Below, in pieces: positions 23,805 to 36,570 of a DNA stretch of 64,000 nt. The stretch's first letter is position 1. Every line of letters begins with the position of its first letter. The notes beneath the pieces were generated by a model that had not been told where the DNA came from, ran no database searches, and was given only the letters and a program-made list of their open reading frames with translations. The DNA is taken from assembly GCA_949752745.1 (NCBI GenBank), contig OX457029.1, positions 45,150,000 through 45,213,999 on the forward strand, written 5' to 3'. This DNA is from Protula sp. h YS-2021. Lineage: Eukaryota; Annelida; Polychaeta; Sabellida; Serpulidae. The position numbers were made by a program, and so were the translations under genes.

Positions 23805-25850
23805 CTTAAAATGCTTCTTCTCCTTCAGTTTTGATCGGATTCCTCTCAAATTTTACACGAATGTTCTCTAGGTATACCTCTCTTTAAAAATTATTTTTTT
23901 TGGCGCTCCGCCAAAAATTGGTTAAATGGGGGGCATTTCAAATTTTTCGGTTGCCAATTTTCAAAATGCTTCTTCTCCTTCAGTTTTCGTCGGATTCCTC
24001 TCAAATTTTACACGAATATGCCCTAGGTAGACCTCTTTTGAAAAATTACTCATTTTGGCGATCCGCCAAAAATTGGCCAAATGGGGGATATTTTTTAATT
24101 TTTTGGTGTCAAATTTTCAAATTGCTTCTTCTCCCAAAATTTTGATCGGATTCCTTTCCAATTTTGGATAGTTGTTCTCAAGGTAGATCTCTCTTGTAAA
24201 ATTACTTTTTTTGGCAATCCGCCAAAAATTGGCCAAATGGGGGACATTTGTAATTTTGTGGTTGCCAATTTTCAAAATGCTTCCACTCCCACAATTTTGA
24301 TCAGATTTTCACCAAATTTTACACGAATGTTCTTTAGGTATACCTCTCTTTAAAAATTATTTTTTGTTTGGCGCTCCGCAAAAAATTGGCCAAATGGGGG
24401 GCATTTCAAATTTTTCGGTTGCCAATTTTCAAAATGCTTCTTCTCCTTCAGTTTTGAACGGATTCCTCTCAAATTTTACCCGAATATGCCCTAGGTAGAC
24501 CTCTTTTGAAAAATTACTCATTTTGGCGATCCGCCAAAAATTGGCCAAATAGGGGACATTTTTAAATTTTTTGGTGTCGAATTTTCAAATTGCTTCTGCT
24601 CCCACAACTTTGATCGGATTCCTTTCCAATTTTTGACAGTTGTTCTCAAGGTAGATCTCTCTTGAAAAATTACTTTTTTTGGCAATCCGCCAAAAAATTG
24701 GCCAAATGGGGGACATTTGTAATTTTGTGGTTGCCAATTTTCAAAATGCTTCTCCCACAATTTTGATCAGATTTTCACCAAATTTTACACGAATGTTCTT
24801 TAGGTATACCTCTCTTTAAAAAAAAATTTTTTTTTTGGCATTCCGCAAAAAATTGGCCAAATGGGGGGCATTTCAAATTTTTCGGTTGCCAATTTTCAAA
24901 ATGCTTTTTCTCCTTCAGTTTTGATCGGATTCCTCTCAAATTTTACCCGAATATGCCCTAGGTAGACCTCTTTTGAAAAATTACTCATTTTGGCGATCCG
25001 CCAAAAATTGGCCAAATAGGGGACATTTTTTAATTTTTTGGTGTCAAATTTTCAAATTGCTTCTTCTCCCACAATTTTGATCGGATTCCTTTCCAATTTT
25101 GGATAGTTGTTCCCAAGGTAGACCTGTCTTGAAAAATTACTCTTTTTGGCGATCCGCGAAAAATTGGCCAAATGGGGGACATTTGTAATTTTGTGGTTGC
25201 CAATTTTCAAAATGCTTCTTCTCCCACAATTTTGATCAGATTTTCTTCAAATTTTGCACCCATATTCCCTAGGTAGACCTATTTTGAAAAATTACTTATT
25301 TTGGCGATCCGCCAAAAATTGGCCAAATGGGGGACATTTTCAAATTTTTTGGTCTACAATTTTCAAATTGCTTCTTCTCGCACAATTTTGATCGGATTCC
25401 TTTCCAATTTTTGATAGTTGTTCTCAAGGTAGATCTCTCTTTTGAAAAATTACTTATTTTGGCGATCCGCCAAAAATTGGCCAAATGGGGGACATTTTTT
25501 AATTTTTTGGTGTCAAAGTTTCAAATTGCTTCATCTCCCACAATTTTGATCGGATTCCTTTCCAATGTTTGATAGTTGTTCTCAAGGTAGACCTCTCTTG
25601 AAAAATTTTTTTTTTTTTGGCGATCCGCCAAAAATTGGCCAAATGGGGGACATTTGTAATTTTGTGGTTGCCAATTTTCAAAATGCTTCTTCTTCCATAG
25701 TTTTGATCAAATTTTCTTCAAATTTTTCACGAATGCTCCCTAGGTAGGCCTCTTTTGAAAAAATTACTAACTTTGGCGATCCGAAAAAAATTGACCAAAT
25801 GGGGGACATTTTTTTGTGTCTAATTTTCAAATTGCTTCTTCTCATACAAT
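23805..25850. repeat. Tandem array of about 155-bp units, about 13 copies (element B)
   Basis: Anchors are CAAAATGCTTCTTCTCC, TTTTGATCGGATTCC, AGGTAGACCTCT and GGCGATCCGCCAAAAATTGG. Starts near 23963, 24118 and 24273 give a period of 155 bp. Two or three unit subtypes alternate (TTTGTGGTTGCC, TTTTTTGGTGTC and TTTTTCGGTTGCC joints), which suggests amplification of multi-unit blocks. Confidence 0.92.
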
Positions 25851-25856
25851 TTTGAG

Positions 25857-26142
25857 TATGGCCGCTCATTTTGATTTGGTACGCTGTGATGACAACTATC
25901 TTGCGTGTGACATTATCGCATTGTCTGAAAGCCGTTTAACAGCCGACGATGATAACAAAAAATTTTTAATAGATGGCTTTCATCCCATACTGAGATGTGA
26001 CCAGTTCCTTTCAACAGAATGTCGACGATCATCGCATGGCCTTGCTTTTGATCTAAAAAACATGCATGAAGTGTTGTCCAAGGAGTTCATTTCAACTGCA
26101 CTCTTTGAGTGTTTACACATTAGACTATTTTCCTTCAACTAA
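25857..26142 (+). pseudogene. Decayed endonuclease (EEP-type) domain fragment of a Helentron-like element
   Basis: An open stretch encodes DIIALSESRLTADDD, GFHPILRCDQ and SSHGLAFDLKN, the layout of the first part of an exonuclease-endonuclease-phosphatase domain (LSE-x-RL, then GF...R.D, then the HG block). Such domains occur at the C-terminus of Helentron Rep-helicase proteins and in non-LTR retrotransposons. Its place directly before the 3' hairpin of element B favours the Helentron origin. The frame stops at 26142, and the later catalytic blocks (GDFN, SDH) are not visible in any frame, so it is non-functional. Confidence 0.6.
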
Positions 26143-26467
26143 TCAGATTGTATGTAATCCCACCACACACTCTTAACACGACATTAGATCTTGCATTTCC
26201 CTCTTCTACCACTGCTTTTCCCGAAATTATTCCCTGTGTTTGGTCTTTTCACCACACGCTTGGTATTCTTGTCCCCTTATGAAAGAATTGAAAGAATGAC
26301 TCCTCATCAGCCACAACTACACCGAGCAAGTGAGCGAATATTTTCTCCATTCAGTTACGGCTTTTTTCGTAACCGCTGTCTGCCAATTTGATCATGATTT
26401 TGTCTGTGATTCTTGGATATATATTCTGTAGGTCACGGCTGGTCACCATGTCCCTGGACATGCTTGT

Positions 26468-27273
26468 TAACCTAGCCGACTTTGTCGGACTGGGTTAGTC
26501 GTATCACTATAGGGGGCTTGATTGTATGTGCGTATGATAAACTTTTTCTTTAAAATGCTACTCCTCCTACAGTTTTGCTCCATTCGTTTTGATATTACGC
26601 AGGAATGTTCCCTGGGTGGTCCCCCACCTGGCTTTTATTTTTTTTGACGATTGACAAAAAACTGACAAAATGGCAGCACTTTTTGTGTCCGTTTTAACCC
26701 ATTTTTAAAATGCTACTCACCTTACAGTTTTACTCCAATCGCTTAGATGTTACGCAGAGATGTTCCCCAGTGGTTCGCCTACCAGGCTATTATTTTTTTC
26801 GCGGTTCGCCAAAAACTGCCGAAATGGCGGAACTTCGAAGTTTGGCAAAAACTGGAATAAATGGTAGTAAATAACTGAATTGTCAAACCGTTCATTTCTC
26901 TCAGTCTTTTTCAAATATTTATAAAATTTCAATCGAAATTTTCTTGGGTGCTTCTCCACTTGGACTTTGCTGTTTTTCGCAAATGACAAAAAAAAAAAAA
27001 AAAAAAAAAAAAAATTCCGAAATGGTGGAATTTAAAATTTTTTGTAAAATTGTGTAAATGTCGGTAGATGCGTGAATCGTCAAAATCCAACCACTCCAAC
27101 ATCCCTTTTCGGGTAGCTTCCATCCGGGAAAAATCGTTTTTGTGTGTTATAATTATGATAAAATTACGTTCAGAAAGTTCGTCATTTTTTGGCCTAACAG
27201 TATTCGTTTCAGAGTTTTTCTTTCTTTCCTTGTTTGGTACCTCGGCTGGGTCATGTGCTTGGACATGCTTGTT
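26468..27273 (+). mobile_element. Helentron-like element C, head-to-tail with B
   Basis: It begins with the palindrome AACCTAGCCGAC-TTT-GTCGGACTGGGTT. The body carries two clear units and one decayed unit of about 157 bp (anchor AAAATGCTACTCCTCCTAC at 26550, variant at 26707). It ends with TCGGCTGGGT, the hairpin ATGTGCTTGGACAT and GCTTGTT. There is an A-run of over 20 bases at 26987-27014. It has no coding capacity. Confidence 0.72.
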
Positions 27274-28885
27274 AATTTGAGTTTCATTTGTCACAGATTT
27301 ACAGTTCACCGCGTAAACTAACACATGTTGATGAAATTTACTCAAGATAAGTTTCTCGGTTTTTAAAATCAGGTGTCAGATTAATGAATTCAAAGGCGAT
27401 GGTTTTCTCCGGTTTTGAAATCGTACAAGTCCACGACTTGCTGACAAAGAAACAAGGATTATTCCGAGTATAATTGCTTTAAATTTAAAATGATTTAAGA
27501 TTAATGGATTCATGAGTAACATCGTCAAAACAAATGACTACAGTAAGAAATCAATCCGATGTCGAAGACTAATAGTCATTTAATGTTCTGAATCTTTGAT
27601 GTGGGAGATAAACACATAAGCATATTTAAAAACTTTAAAACAAACCGCTGGCAACAGCGAACAAATACCTATCAACTGTATTTCAGGTAATATCTCTCAA
27701 TATTATTCAGCTCGTGTGTCAATAGCAAAGAAAAATTGGTTTGTCCCACTTTACTCCATCCCTTTCCCATTTTTTAAATTCCTAATCTAGAATAATAGCG
27801 TGCAAACAAACCTCCTTCTGAGGGAAATTATAGAGAAATCAGTGGGAATAGACTTTTCCTTACGCGGACTTTTCTTGGCATGCTACAACGGCAGTACATA
27901 ACGAGTGACTGAAAAAGAGCAAAGATTCAAGACGAAATTACAACAGCAAAATAACTATAAGAAATTGCTCAAAACCGAAAATATTCTTGACATATATCTG
28001 TTTAAAAGCGAGTGCGAAATAATCCAGGTATTTCAAGATAAGTTACTGTTGAACTAACTTTGATTAGTAATGATTCCTTTGATAAAGCGATGTTGCATGA
28101 AACATCAAACTTGCAGAAGCTTGAGAGACATAATGAATAATTAACATATAACCTTAATTCTTACCGTATTTCATGACCATTGAAATCTCCAACTTTTTTC
28201 TGTTTTCCGTCATATTTCCTTACATCACCGAAGTGATCTTTATTTCCTTCTTTGTTTCCTTCACGTAACTGCTTTGTAAGTTATTTCGATTTCCATCTTT
28301 TATATCGCATATTTAGAGACAGACATTTTAGAGTTGATACCATCACAAATAGCAATCTCTTTAAAATGAACAATTTATGATCTTGTTGCCATTTCGATAA
28401 TTACAAAATAAACAAGATAAATTCGTTATAGTGAGTCGTTAATGACTTAATACCGGAGATTAATAAATTATTTGCGTAATACAAAAAATGGTCAGTTTAG
28501 AAATAAACTTTGACACCGTATATTCAAGCCAAATCTGGCGTTTACACACCCACTCATTCAGCTCTTCACATCACCCTTTCTTCCTTATTCAGATTCGATC
28601 TTTTTAGTTAATGTTGTCACCACCTGTTTATTGATTACCTTCTTGATTTCAGACTATAAGGCTTGAGCATCGCGGCGTACTTGTAAATTTCGCGTCGAAA
28701 TTAGGAATCTGGAAGCATTGTATGTATATGGCTCGTTCAGTGCATTTATTAATTTTAAGCGTCTTTAAAACCAAAACCAGTGCTAATAACCAGAAGTCAG
28801 TCGAGTCGACACTAATGTTCCGTCCTGCGCCAATCTGGTTGATTTTCAATCCCAAATAATTAGATTATATAAATGTAAATTAACT
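27274..28885. other. No recognised gene
   Basis: AT-rich sequence without tandem structure, transposase similarity or an exon-like block. Confidence 0.45.
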
Positions 28886-29285
28886 TCTATTGCAGGGATA
28901 GACCATGGGGCTGGGTGCTTTGTGTTGGATTCGAACACGCGTGGTATGACTGCGAACGAATCGTACCGCGGTGAGTTCATTGGCCTTCCACAGATGTCCG
29001 AATCTAATGCAAAGCACACCAGCCACATGGCCTTTCGCTGTTTTAACACAAACACACATAATCATGCCTTAGATGGCCAAACGGAGCGGAAATGTACTCC
29101 GCCTGTGCGTTACATGATAACTGTCTTTACGCAAAGCAAAACCGCTTCGTTCGAATGTCTTCGCCGGAAATGCCTTGGCTTACACCTATGACGTTCGAGT
29201 GAGTGTGGCGAGCGAAGTTTCACACGCGTTTAGGTAACGCAGAATTTACCTGTCATTTCTTTATAAAGGGAGTGCATTGATTTTG
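28886..29285. repeat. Dispersed repeat, copy 2
   Basis: Related to 13745-14115. The shared left motif surrounds TAGACCATGGGGCTGGGTGC and the shared right motif is TTACCTGTCATTTCTTTATA then GTGCATTG. This copy is GC-richer and may be the less decayed one. An 89-codon open frame crosses it but resembles no family I recognise. Confidence 0.55.
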
Positions 29286-29997
29286 ATTATTTTGAGCTAA
29301 TTGTGAGTGTTTTTAATTTAAAAAAATACACGTACAAATAAACAATAATGTATATTGAAATATGTTCTCCCCATCCGTATTAACTGCAAATGTAGTGTTT
29401 TTGGATTTAAATGAGGACTGATATGGAGAAGTTATAAATTTTAGCAACTTTCACTGCCCTGGGCCTCGCCGTTATTTGTTCGCCGGTTCGATAAGTCCAG
29501 GTCTGCCTTTCGTATCCGAGACCAGTTGTGCTTGGCGCGGTCAAATTCATGTTATTGATTGAATAAAAATTATTTGAAAAACATGATCACCCCCATCCGT
29601 AAAAAAATAATATAATGTTATCATTAAGCACGAGAATCTAAATATTTGTTCATCGGGACGTATAAAGTGGCTCTGAATTTTTCGTTATCGGTTGTTCATG
29701 TTAAGTGGTTTTAATTGATCTTGTATAAAAACGACCTTCGTGTGTATCAGGAGTGTAAATTAACCATTGTTATTTAACTATTAAATACACAAGCAATTTT
29801 TATGGCAATAATGGGCTGTAGAAAGCGCCGGAGTATCTGTACCAAAGTTCAGTTAAAAACAGGTTCTTACACCGTCAGTTCTGCTTGTCGTTCCTGTTTC
29901 AGAGGTAAATTATTTACTTCTGGAATACCTGGGCCAGTTTTAGTCTGTTGTTATTAATTATTGTGAATGAGCTTCTTTGACAATTGTTTGCTGATCC

Positions 29998-29998
<1 letters not shown>
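29286..29998. other. No recognised gene
   Basis: AT-rich non-coding sequence between a dispersed repeat and a microsatellite; nothing recognised. Confidence 0.4.

Positions 29999-30089
<91 letters not shown>
29999..30089. repeat. (ATT)n microsatellite
   Basis: About 30 uninterrupted triplets. The poly-Asn frame on the minus strand is an artefact of the repeat. Confidence 0.96.
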
Positions 30090-30092
<3 letters not shown>

Positions 30093-31140
30093 TAAATGAT
30101 TAACTTTGTTGAAAAAGTACTCAAGTACCAAGCTTTTGATCATATGTCTGACGAAATCCTAACGCTGTATTTTGCCCGAATGCATTTTCGTTTTGATGTG
30201 AAACCAACTGTTACTGCTGATTGTTATATAACAATAATAGTAGTTAACAGACTGTTAAGTAACTTTTATACCATCATCTTTTGCGATATCACCGCCCACT
30301 TACGACAAACGTACCGTTTTTTTAATAGTTTCAACTGTTTAATGAGTTTAAAAAGAACTCTATAGGCTGCCATACTGAATTCAGAAGATGCTCCCATTCT
30401 CGGCTTTAGAAAAAATGTCGTGTGGCTTTCTGTTTTTGTTTTTGCCACCATATTCATCGTCATAAAAGTTTCACATTGTTCTTATTCAAATCTTTAGAAA
30501 CTCCTCAGTCAGTTTATCGAACTAGGAAAGGAAAGAGTAAATGATGTTATATAGTAAAATCATTTAGTTTCTTTGCAAAGAACATTCACAGTTTAGCAAT
30601 ACTACTGTACTACTAGTGAGTGGTGCCACCAAGCGTTTTGTGAATGCCACGCTAATCGCTAGGACCACTTTTAAATTAAAAACAACTAAATTTAGTTGCA
30701 CTTATCCTTTAGTATTAATAGTATATATATATATATATATATCGGACCAAGCCTTTATTGTCGGATTTGCTGAATGCTTAAACAGTTAGGTCCATTTTCA
30801 AAACCTCTACGTAAGACTGGACGTACATGATTCTATGCAGAATTATTGGTAGGCTGTTGCCTAAGATCCACCAAAGAGTGACGGATGTCGGAACTTTGTT
30901 ATTCCTCCTCAAGTTTGAAAACTTGTCATTTCTCAATTTTTAAATCGCTAAAGTTTCTGTTGTCTGTGTTGTCCTGTACAAGATGTTGCTTTATTGATGA
31001 TCAAACAGAAACCGGCAGATTCGAGGAAATTTAACTATTTTAAGGATAGGGGTTTTAAATGTCAAGGCTCATAGCGCTAGTACGTTGTGGGCGATCACGC
31101 TATAAACTGTCGAAATGATAGAAAAAAAAAATGATGAATT
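30090..31140. other. No recognised gene; short (TA)n at 30720-30742
   Basis: The open frames here show no family similarity. The only structured sequence is the TA run. Confidence 0.4.
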
Positions 31141-32030
31141 GATTGTCTCTCCGAACAAGTGTTTGTACATTCTGTGTGTGTATGTTTCTGTACCTATGTG
31201 CGTGTTACTCGGCTGTAAATAGAATGTTGTGTGCAAGGTATCTCGAGAGCGAGAAGTTGGGTCGACTTCAAACTTGATGTGTATATTCCTTGGTTTGGTC
31301 GGACGGTTCTGTCAACTTTGGACGCATGTTACGTCATTACGTAAAAATCTTGCTTGCGAAATATCACAGCCGTTGCACATAGAAGAAAGTTCAAACGTGG
31401 TGGAATTGTTGATTGGTAGGTCTAAAAGAATCGCTGAAATTTTGTCGCTAGTGGACCAAATGAGTATGACGTATGACGTCATCACGTAAAATGTGGATAT
31501 ATTTTGAACAAGATTCTGTGTGCAAAATATCTCGATAAGTCGTATCGCCTTACAATTTTATGTATGTAATCCTTGGGTCAGTTGGACGGCTGTACCAACT
31601 TTTGACAAATGTAAAAACGTGTGTGTAAGATTTCTCAGCCGCTGAACATCGGAGGAAGTTCATACTTAGTGGGTTTTTTGCTTGGTAGGTCCGAAACATT
31701 CTGTCAAAGTTTCTTGCGAGTAGAACAAACGAAAACGTTGCGTGGCGTCATCTCGTAGAATAAACATATAACTTGAACAAGATGGGCATTCCTTTGGTCA
31801 ATAGAACGGCTATTCCAATTTTCGATGCTAGTGACATTAAGAAAGCAGTCATTACGTAAAAATTAATCTATTTTCACGCAAAATATCTCGATAGCGAGAA
31901 GTTGGATCGACTTCAAGCGTGGCGAAGTTATTCCTTGGATAAGTCGCGCGGTTTTTTGCAAAACATTGAACTCGTAAAGTAAATTAAGAAAGGTGTGTGA
32001 TGTCACCAAAAGCCCCCCCCCCCCCGAGCT
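31141..32030. repeat. Degenerate tandem repeat, probably an old array-bearing element
   Basis: Two linked anchors recur: AATATCTCGATAGCGAGAAG or variants at about 31237, 31525 and 31881, and CCTTGG...CGGACGG...CCAACTTT at about 31290, 31570 and 31795. The spacing is irregular (about 220-360 bp), so units have been lost or rearranged. No clear terminal palindrome remains. Confidence 0.6.
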
Positions 32031-32229
32031 TTTTGGTGGATGGGAATGTACAAAGACATGGTAATACGTCATGGCGGTAACTACACTTAGGGTACACACC
32101 GTTACCGTAACCTTGGGTAAGGGTTGGGGTTGCGTTAAGAGTCGTACCTACATTAGATGGCCGGAGGTGGGGAGGATGGGGGGATGGTGGTTGGCAAAAA
32201 AAAAAAAAAAATCACCAATGAAGTAGAGA

Positions 32230-32520
32230 AGTGGTGATGTAGCGAGCAGCTTACAGACCCGTACAGAAAAGACTGGGGTAAATGCTGTTTGTAACAGCAC
32301 CTTCAAGACGGGGGTAAAAAGATGTAAAGAAAAACCTGTTTGTCGTGACCCCTTTCAGATTCGGATAATAAGACGTACGGTAAAAGCTGCTTGTCTTGAC
32401 CAACTTACAGACCCGGATACAAAGGATGTACAGTCAAACCCGTTTTAGCGACCACTATCCAGACTCAGATAAAAAAGGCGTAAATTAAAATCTGTTTTAG
32501 TGACCACCATCTGATTTTGT
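32230..32520. repeat. Degenerate tandem repeat of about 60-65 bp
   Basis: Four to five diverged units share CTTACAGACCCGGATA, AAAAAGACGTA, GTAAAACCTGTTT and TAGCGACCAC-like blocks. Confidence 0.65.
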
Positions 32521-35077
32521 TTATTTTCGGATTTTAAATGATGAGTTATGATTACGTTTGCAGAAATGAATCCTTTATTTCAGTAATAAGGAAAATGGGT
32601 ATTGAGGATTTATGGGTTTAGTCGTGGAGACATTTGTTTTTGTTTGCAAAAACAAGAAACTAAAAAGGTGTCGATTGAAAGTTTGTAATATAAGCCTGTA
32701 GTCGTGTGTTTTGTTTGTACTGGCCGCTCTAGTTTGTTAGGTGGTTCCTGCTAGTTTGTTACTTTTTTCTGCTTGGGTCTTCACAATGGCCAGGTTCGGG
32801 CACTGGAAAAAATGCTACTTTGAATAAGTTTTTATATTTCCACAAGCCCTGTATGTGGTTTTCAGCCATCAGACAAATACATGTAGTTGTGGAATGCCAG
32901 AATATACCTGCCATAGCAAGGTTATCGAAGCACTCAGGACCGTAGTTTCTGCGTAATTAATCTTACGGAAATCGGGTCTGACTTAGGTTGAAAAATTCAC
33001 ACTTTAGAATCTTTTGTATGATCACTTCAGTTGATGCGAGTGTTAAATTATTCCGCACCATTCTTGGTTTCGTTTGTCATTCTAGAATGCAGTATAACCT
33101 CGCTGTTGCGGCCCAGCTGGCAGAGAAATCTCTGCGTATTGAGGCTTCACTGTAATATCACCTCATAAAAATGCGTGAAAAAAGTAGTGCGACTTTCGTG
33201 GGGAGTTGGTTGGGGTGGGGTGGCCTTCTAGGGTTTTTCCGTTACATCACCCAGGTGGCTTTATTGATCATCGGACGTATATGCAACGCCATACAGCGCT
33301 CATTTCCGGTGAAAGTTAGAGCCGTTTTCAAATCTTCCGCTTAAAAAAAAGCAGTCGTTTTGACAGTCCTGCCATTCACATTTATGGGATCAATAAGGGT
33401 TCTCGCTGCGGTTCCGAATGTTTTTTCCAGGTGTAGACAATTGTTGTGCGTGAATCTCGTGTGAATGTCAGCTTTGATTTTAGAATTGGCTCCCTTTTGC
33501 TTAATACCTGCATTACCGGCATTTGTGCAAGTAAATATGCGTCAGAAAGGTTATTGATAAACGTTCATCCGAACATTACACAAATAAAAGCAGTAGCAGA
33601 AAAAAAGTTAAAAAAAAACCGACTCGGAGCTGAATAATGTGGCTATGGAATTTATAGAAATTGTTAACATTGATGGGAGACCAAACGAAAGTAGGGCGAT
33701 CTATCTTAATATTTATAAAACTTGGCAAATCATTGGCGATGCCACACTCTAAATTATTACTCACGTGGTTTTACTAAATGAGATATGAAAAAACCTCAGA
33801 ATATTTAAGCAAGCAATCTATCATTTTCACTAGAAACAATAAAATAAATAACAAAAGTAACAAAATGAGGCGGAAAGCAAGTGAGGACATAGGGCGTATG
33901 ATTTTCACGGCAAAACTGCAAAGTTCCGTGAATTGTACAAAGGCTTTTTGTGCTCGAAGTGCTGCTGTATAGACCCCTATCCCCACACAGGGTTGAAACC
34001 ATTGAAGATTCATGAAATTGCTCTCCCTTATATTTTATGGCAATTTTCTATTCAGTATCGCTCGGAAACAAACAGATTTGCTATTCTCAGAAGCATCGGG
34101 ACATATAAGAAAATTATTCACATTAACTGAAGTACGCAAGAAATAAAATTGAAAAAAAAATAAGATCTAAGAGGGCAGCATAGCATTACTGTATGCCAAA
34201 CAAAAATGAGACAACAATAGAAGCAGGTCTGGCACAACTGCATTGCGCAAATAGGACATAAATGCCATTGCGTTTAAAGTACGGGGTGGGGGGGGGCGGT
34301 GGGGGGAGAGGGGGATGGGCAAAATTCAAGTGAGTATCAAAAATACCAAATGAACACCAGCTTAGAAAGAGAAGCGAGTACTTGTACAATGTTCTGTTGT
34401 ACAACGTTTTTTGTGAAAACACTGGTGCATATCACGAGGTCATGGCCAATTTTGAAAACAATGGATTTTGGCGCATTGGCAAACTCGTTACACGAAAGCG
34501 ATGTGGAACTGCATCTGAACCCATTCATTTTAATATCAGTGCTTTAATTTACCAGAGAAGGAGTTTGAATTTCCTGTCAAGTGAGGAGAAATCGATCAGT
34601 ATCCTCTTTCTTTGTGTTGTTTTTCAGTTTTGACATGCGAGGCATGACGCAAAGCCATTTCATTTTTCAAAGTTTGTTCTAGTTTTGTGTCTGAATTTTT
34701 TGTTGTTGTGAAACTAAATATAGAATTCTTGGGAAGTGGCTTGATTGAAGTCCTCACCATCAATTTAAATTGAGAGTGTTTTTAATTTGCTTGATAATTT
34801 TACTGTTTGAATGGCCAGTATAAATATATCGCAGAATCCGCGACAATCTGGATAAGATAAATGACCAAGTAACAGGGCATTTGTCATCTGCAAAAGAAAC
34901 CCCAGCACTTGAGGTTGGTTACATTTGTGGTAAGGCCCACGTTACGCGTTTGCTTGTGTTAAGAGATGACAAACAGCACACGTAACTTTTTGCAATCTGA
35001 CTCAATCTGAAAAAGGAAAGTGAAGCCATTTCAGGCTGTATTTTCTTGTGTATTTTCAATTCAAAGTGGTTGAAACA
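32521..35077. other. No recognised gene
   Basis: AT-rich sequence with a G-tract at 34284-34315. Short open frames on both strands show no recognisable domain. Confidence 0.45.
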
Positions 35078-35220
35078 CTGTACAACACCCATATCGCTCC
35101 TACCACACTTCTGGCTGAGTGACTTACAACCGCATCGCTCCTACCACCCTCTTGGCTCAGTGACTGTACACCACCCGCGTCGGTCCTCTCACACTGCTGG
35201 CTGAGTGACTGATGACCGTT
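35078..35220. repeat. Minisatellite, three units of about 55 bp
   Basis: Each unit contains ATCGCTCCTACCACACT, a CTGGCTGAGTGACT block and a TGTACACCAC block or a variant of these. Confidence 0.8.
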
Positions 35221-35630
35221 TGAGAATCATCATGTTGTTGGATGTAAAATAATACATCTTCGTTCTGTAATTCCCAGTGTCTGTAAGTGTTGTTAAAGGT
35301 GTGGCTTGATGTGTGCCTAAGCCTTTTCACACACCCGTATGCGCTGATATCGGGCACTGTTAAGCCTCGCAAAATGGTTTTGTAACACGATGTTTGCATA
35401 TCCACCGATCAAATTAAGAATCCAACCACGGTATGTTTCATCAGAAATGCATCAAAGTCAATTAACCAACGAAAAGGCACTTTGGGGAACATTTCGATTG
35501 TCACTATTAACACGGATACTTGCGACTTCTGACCGAAAATCTAATATTGCAGAAATGCTAGATCATTGGTATTACGCGTGTTTGTGGTAACAACCAGTCA
35601 AAACAATAACGCGAACATTTTTTATCCCAA
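35221..35630. other. No recognised gene
   Basis: Non-coding sequence between a minisatellite and a truncated Helentron-like element; nothing recognised. Confidence 0.4.
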
Positions 35631-35631
35631 C

Positions 35632-36312
35632 AATCTCCCCCACATGTGGTGGGGAAATCTTAAGAATACCAGTGCGTTCTGTTCCATGCGTGGCGTAAGA
35701 GGCCACTGATCTGTTTTGAGCGGATTCTTTTCAACTTTTGCACGAATTTTTGCTAGGGGGTTCCCTAGATTGTTTTCTGTTGAAAACTTACTTTTTTTTG
35801 GTCATTTGCCAAAAATTGGCCAAATGACGTCAATAAAAATTGTCTGTAGTCAGTTTTTAAACTACTTCTCTCAACCCTGTTTTTATCTTATTCCTTTCAC
35901 ATTGTGTACGAATGTTCCTTGGATGATCATCTTTTGATAATTAAAAAAATTGGCGGGATTTTTAATCTTTTTTGGTGCGTTTTAGAAAGTGCGTTTCAGT
36001 AAATATTACTTTTTTGGCGCACCTCTTAAAATTGGCCGTTGTGGAGTAAAGTTTTTCAAAATACTTTTTCAAAATACTTCTTGTGCAAGTAATGTTAATC
36101 AGATTGCTTTCAATTTTATAGGCGCAGGCCAATGTTAGGACTTTCTTGAAATTTGCTTTTTAGGATCCGCAAAAGAATAGGCAAATGGGGGCCGTTTAGC
36201 TTTCAGTAACCCGTTTTTAAAATGCTGCCACCACTTTTTGGCGACTCCACAAGCCTTTTGATACTTGATTCACCAGATGTCGGCTGGTCACAATGTTTCT
36301 GGACATTTTGAT
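35632..36312 (+). mobile_element. Helentron-like element D, 5'-truncated or chimeric
   Basis: The body holds about three and a half diverged units related to element B (GAGCGGATTCTTTTCAACTT, GCCAAAAATTGGCCAAATG). The 3' end has CGGCTGGTCACAATG and the hairpin arms ATGTTTCTGGACAT, like B. The 5' side carries an unrelated palindrome (CTCCCCCACATGTGGTGGGG), so the true 5' end is missing or replaced. Confidence 0.55.
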
Positions 36313-36568
36313 CAAAAAATATAACAGATTAAAAAGTTAGTGGGGCTTCTGATTATTACATAGACCCCTTCGAGAATGGTGAAACAATCACATCACCTCG
36401 AGACTGGTATGCTGGACAGCAGATGTCATGAATGCAAGTGCGCATACAAAGGAAATAGTGGAATTTTTGCAGCGCACATACGCTCAGCCATATTTCCCGT
36501 TCCTTCAGTATCGAAAGCGTTGCGCCACGCACTGTTGATCGTGTGTACTTGACATCAAGATAAGGACG
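36313..36568. repeat. Dispersed repeat flanking the mariner insertion
   Basis: About 36410-36568 resembles 11790-11945, with shared TTTTTGCAG, ATACGC, AGTATCGAA and GTGTACTTGACATC in the same order. The mariner insertion site lies at or near its right end. Confidence 0.45.
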
Positions 36569-36570
36569 TA

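Larger units (their letters stand above)
23693..26467 (+). mobile_element. Helentron-like element B with endonuclease relic
   Basis: The 5' end is the palindrome AGACCAGCCGAC-TAT-GTCGGGCTGGTCT, followed by a (GTATGTAC)n stretch. The body is an array of about 155-bp units (23805-25850), then a decayed endonuclease-like segment (25857-26142). At the 3' end CGGCTGGTC, matching a palindrome arm, precedes the hairpin ATGTCCCTGGACAT and GCTTGTT. The next element (C) starts at the very next base. Confidence 0.78.

Noticed and set aside
29958..30143. Poly-Asn protein on the minus strand
   Set aside because: Simple translation of an (ATT)n microsatellite.
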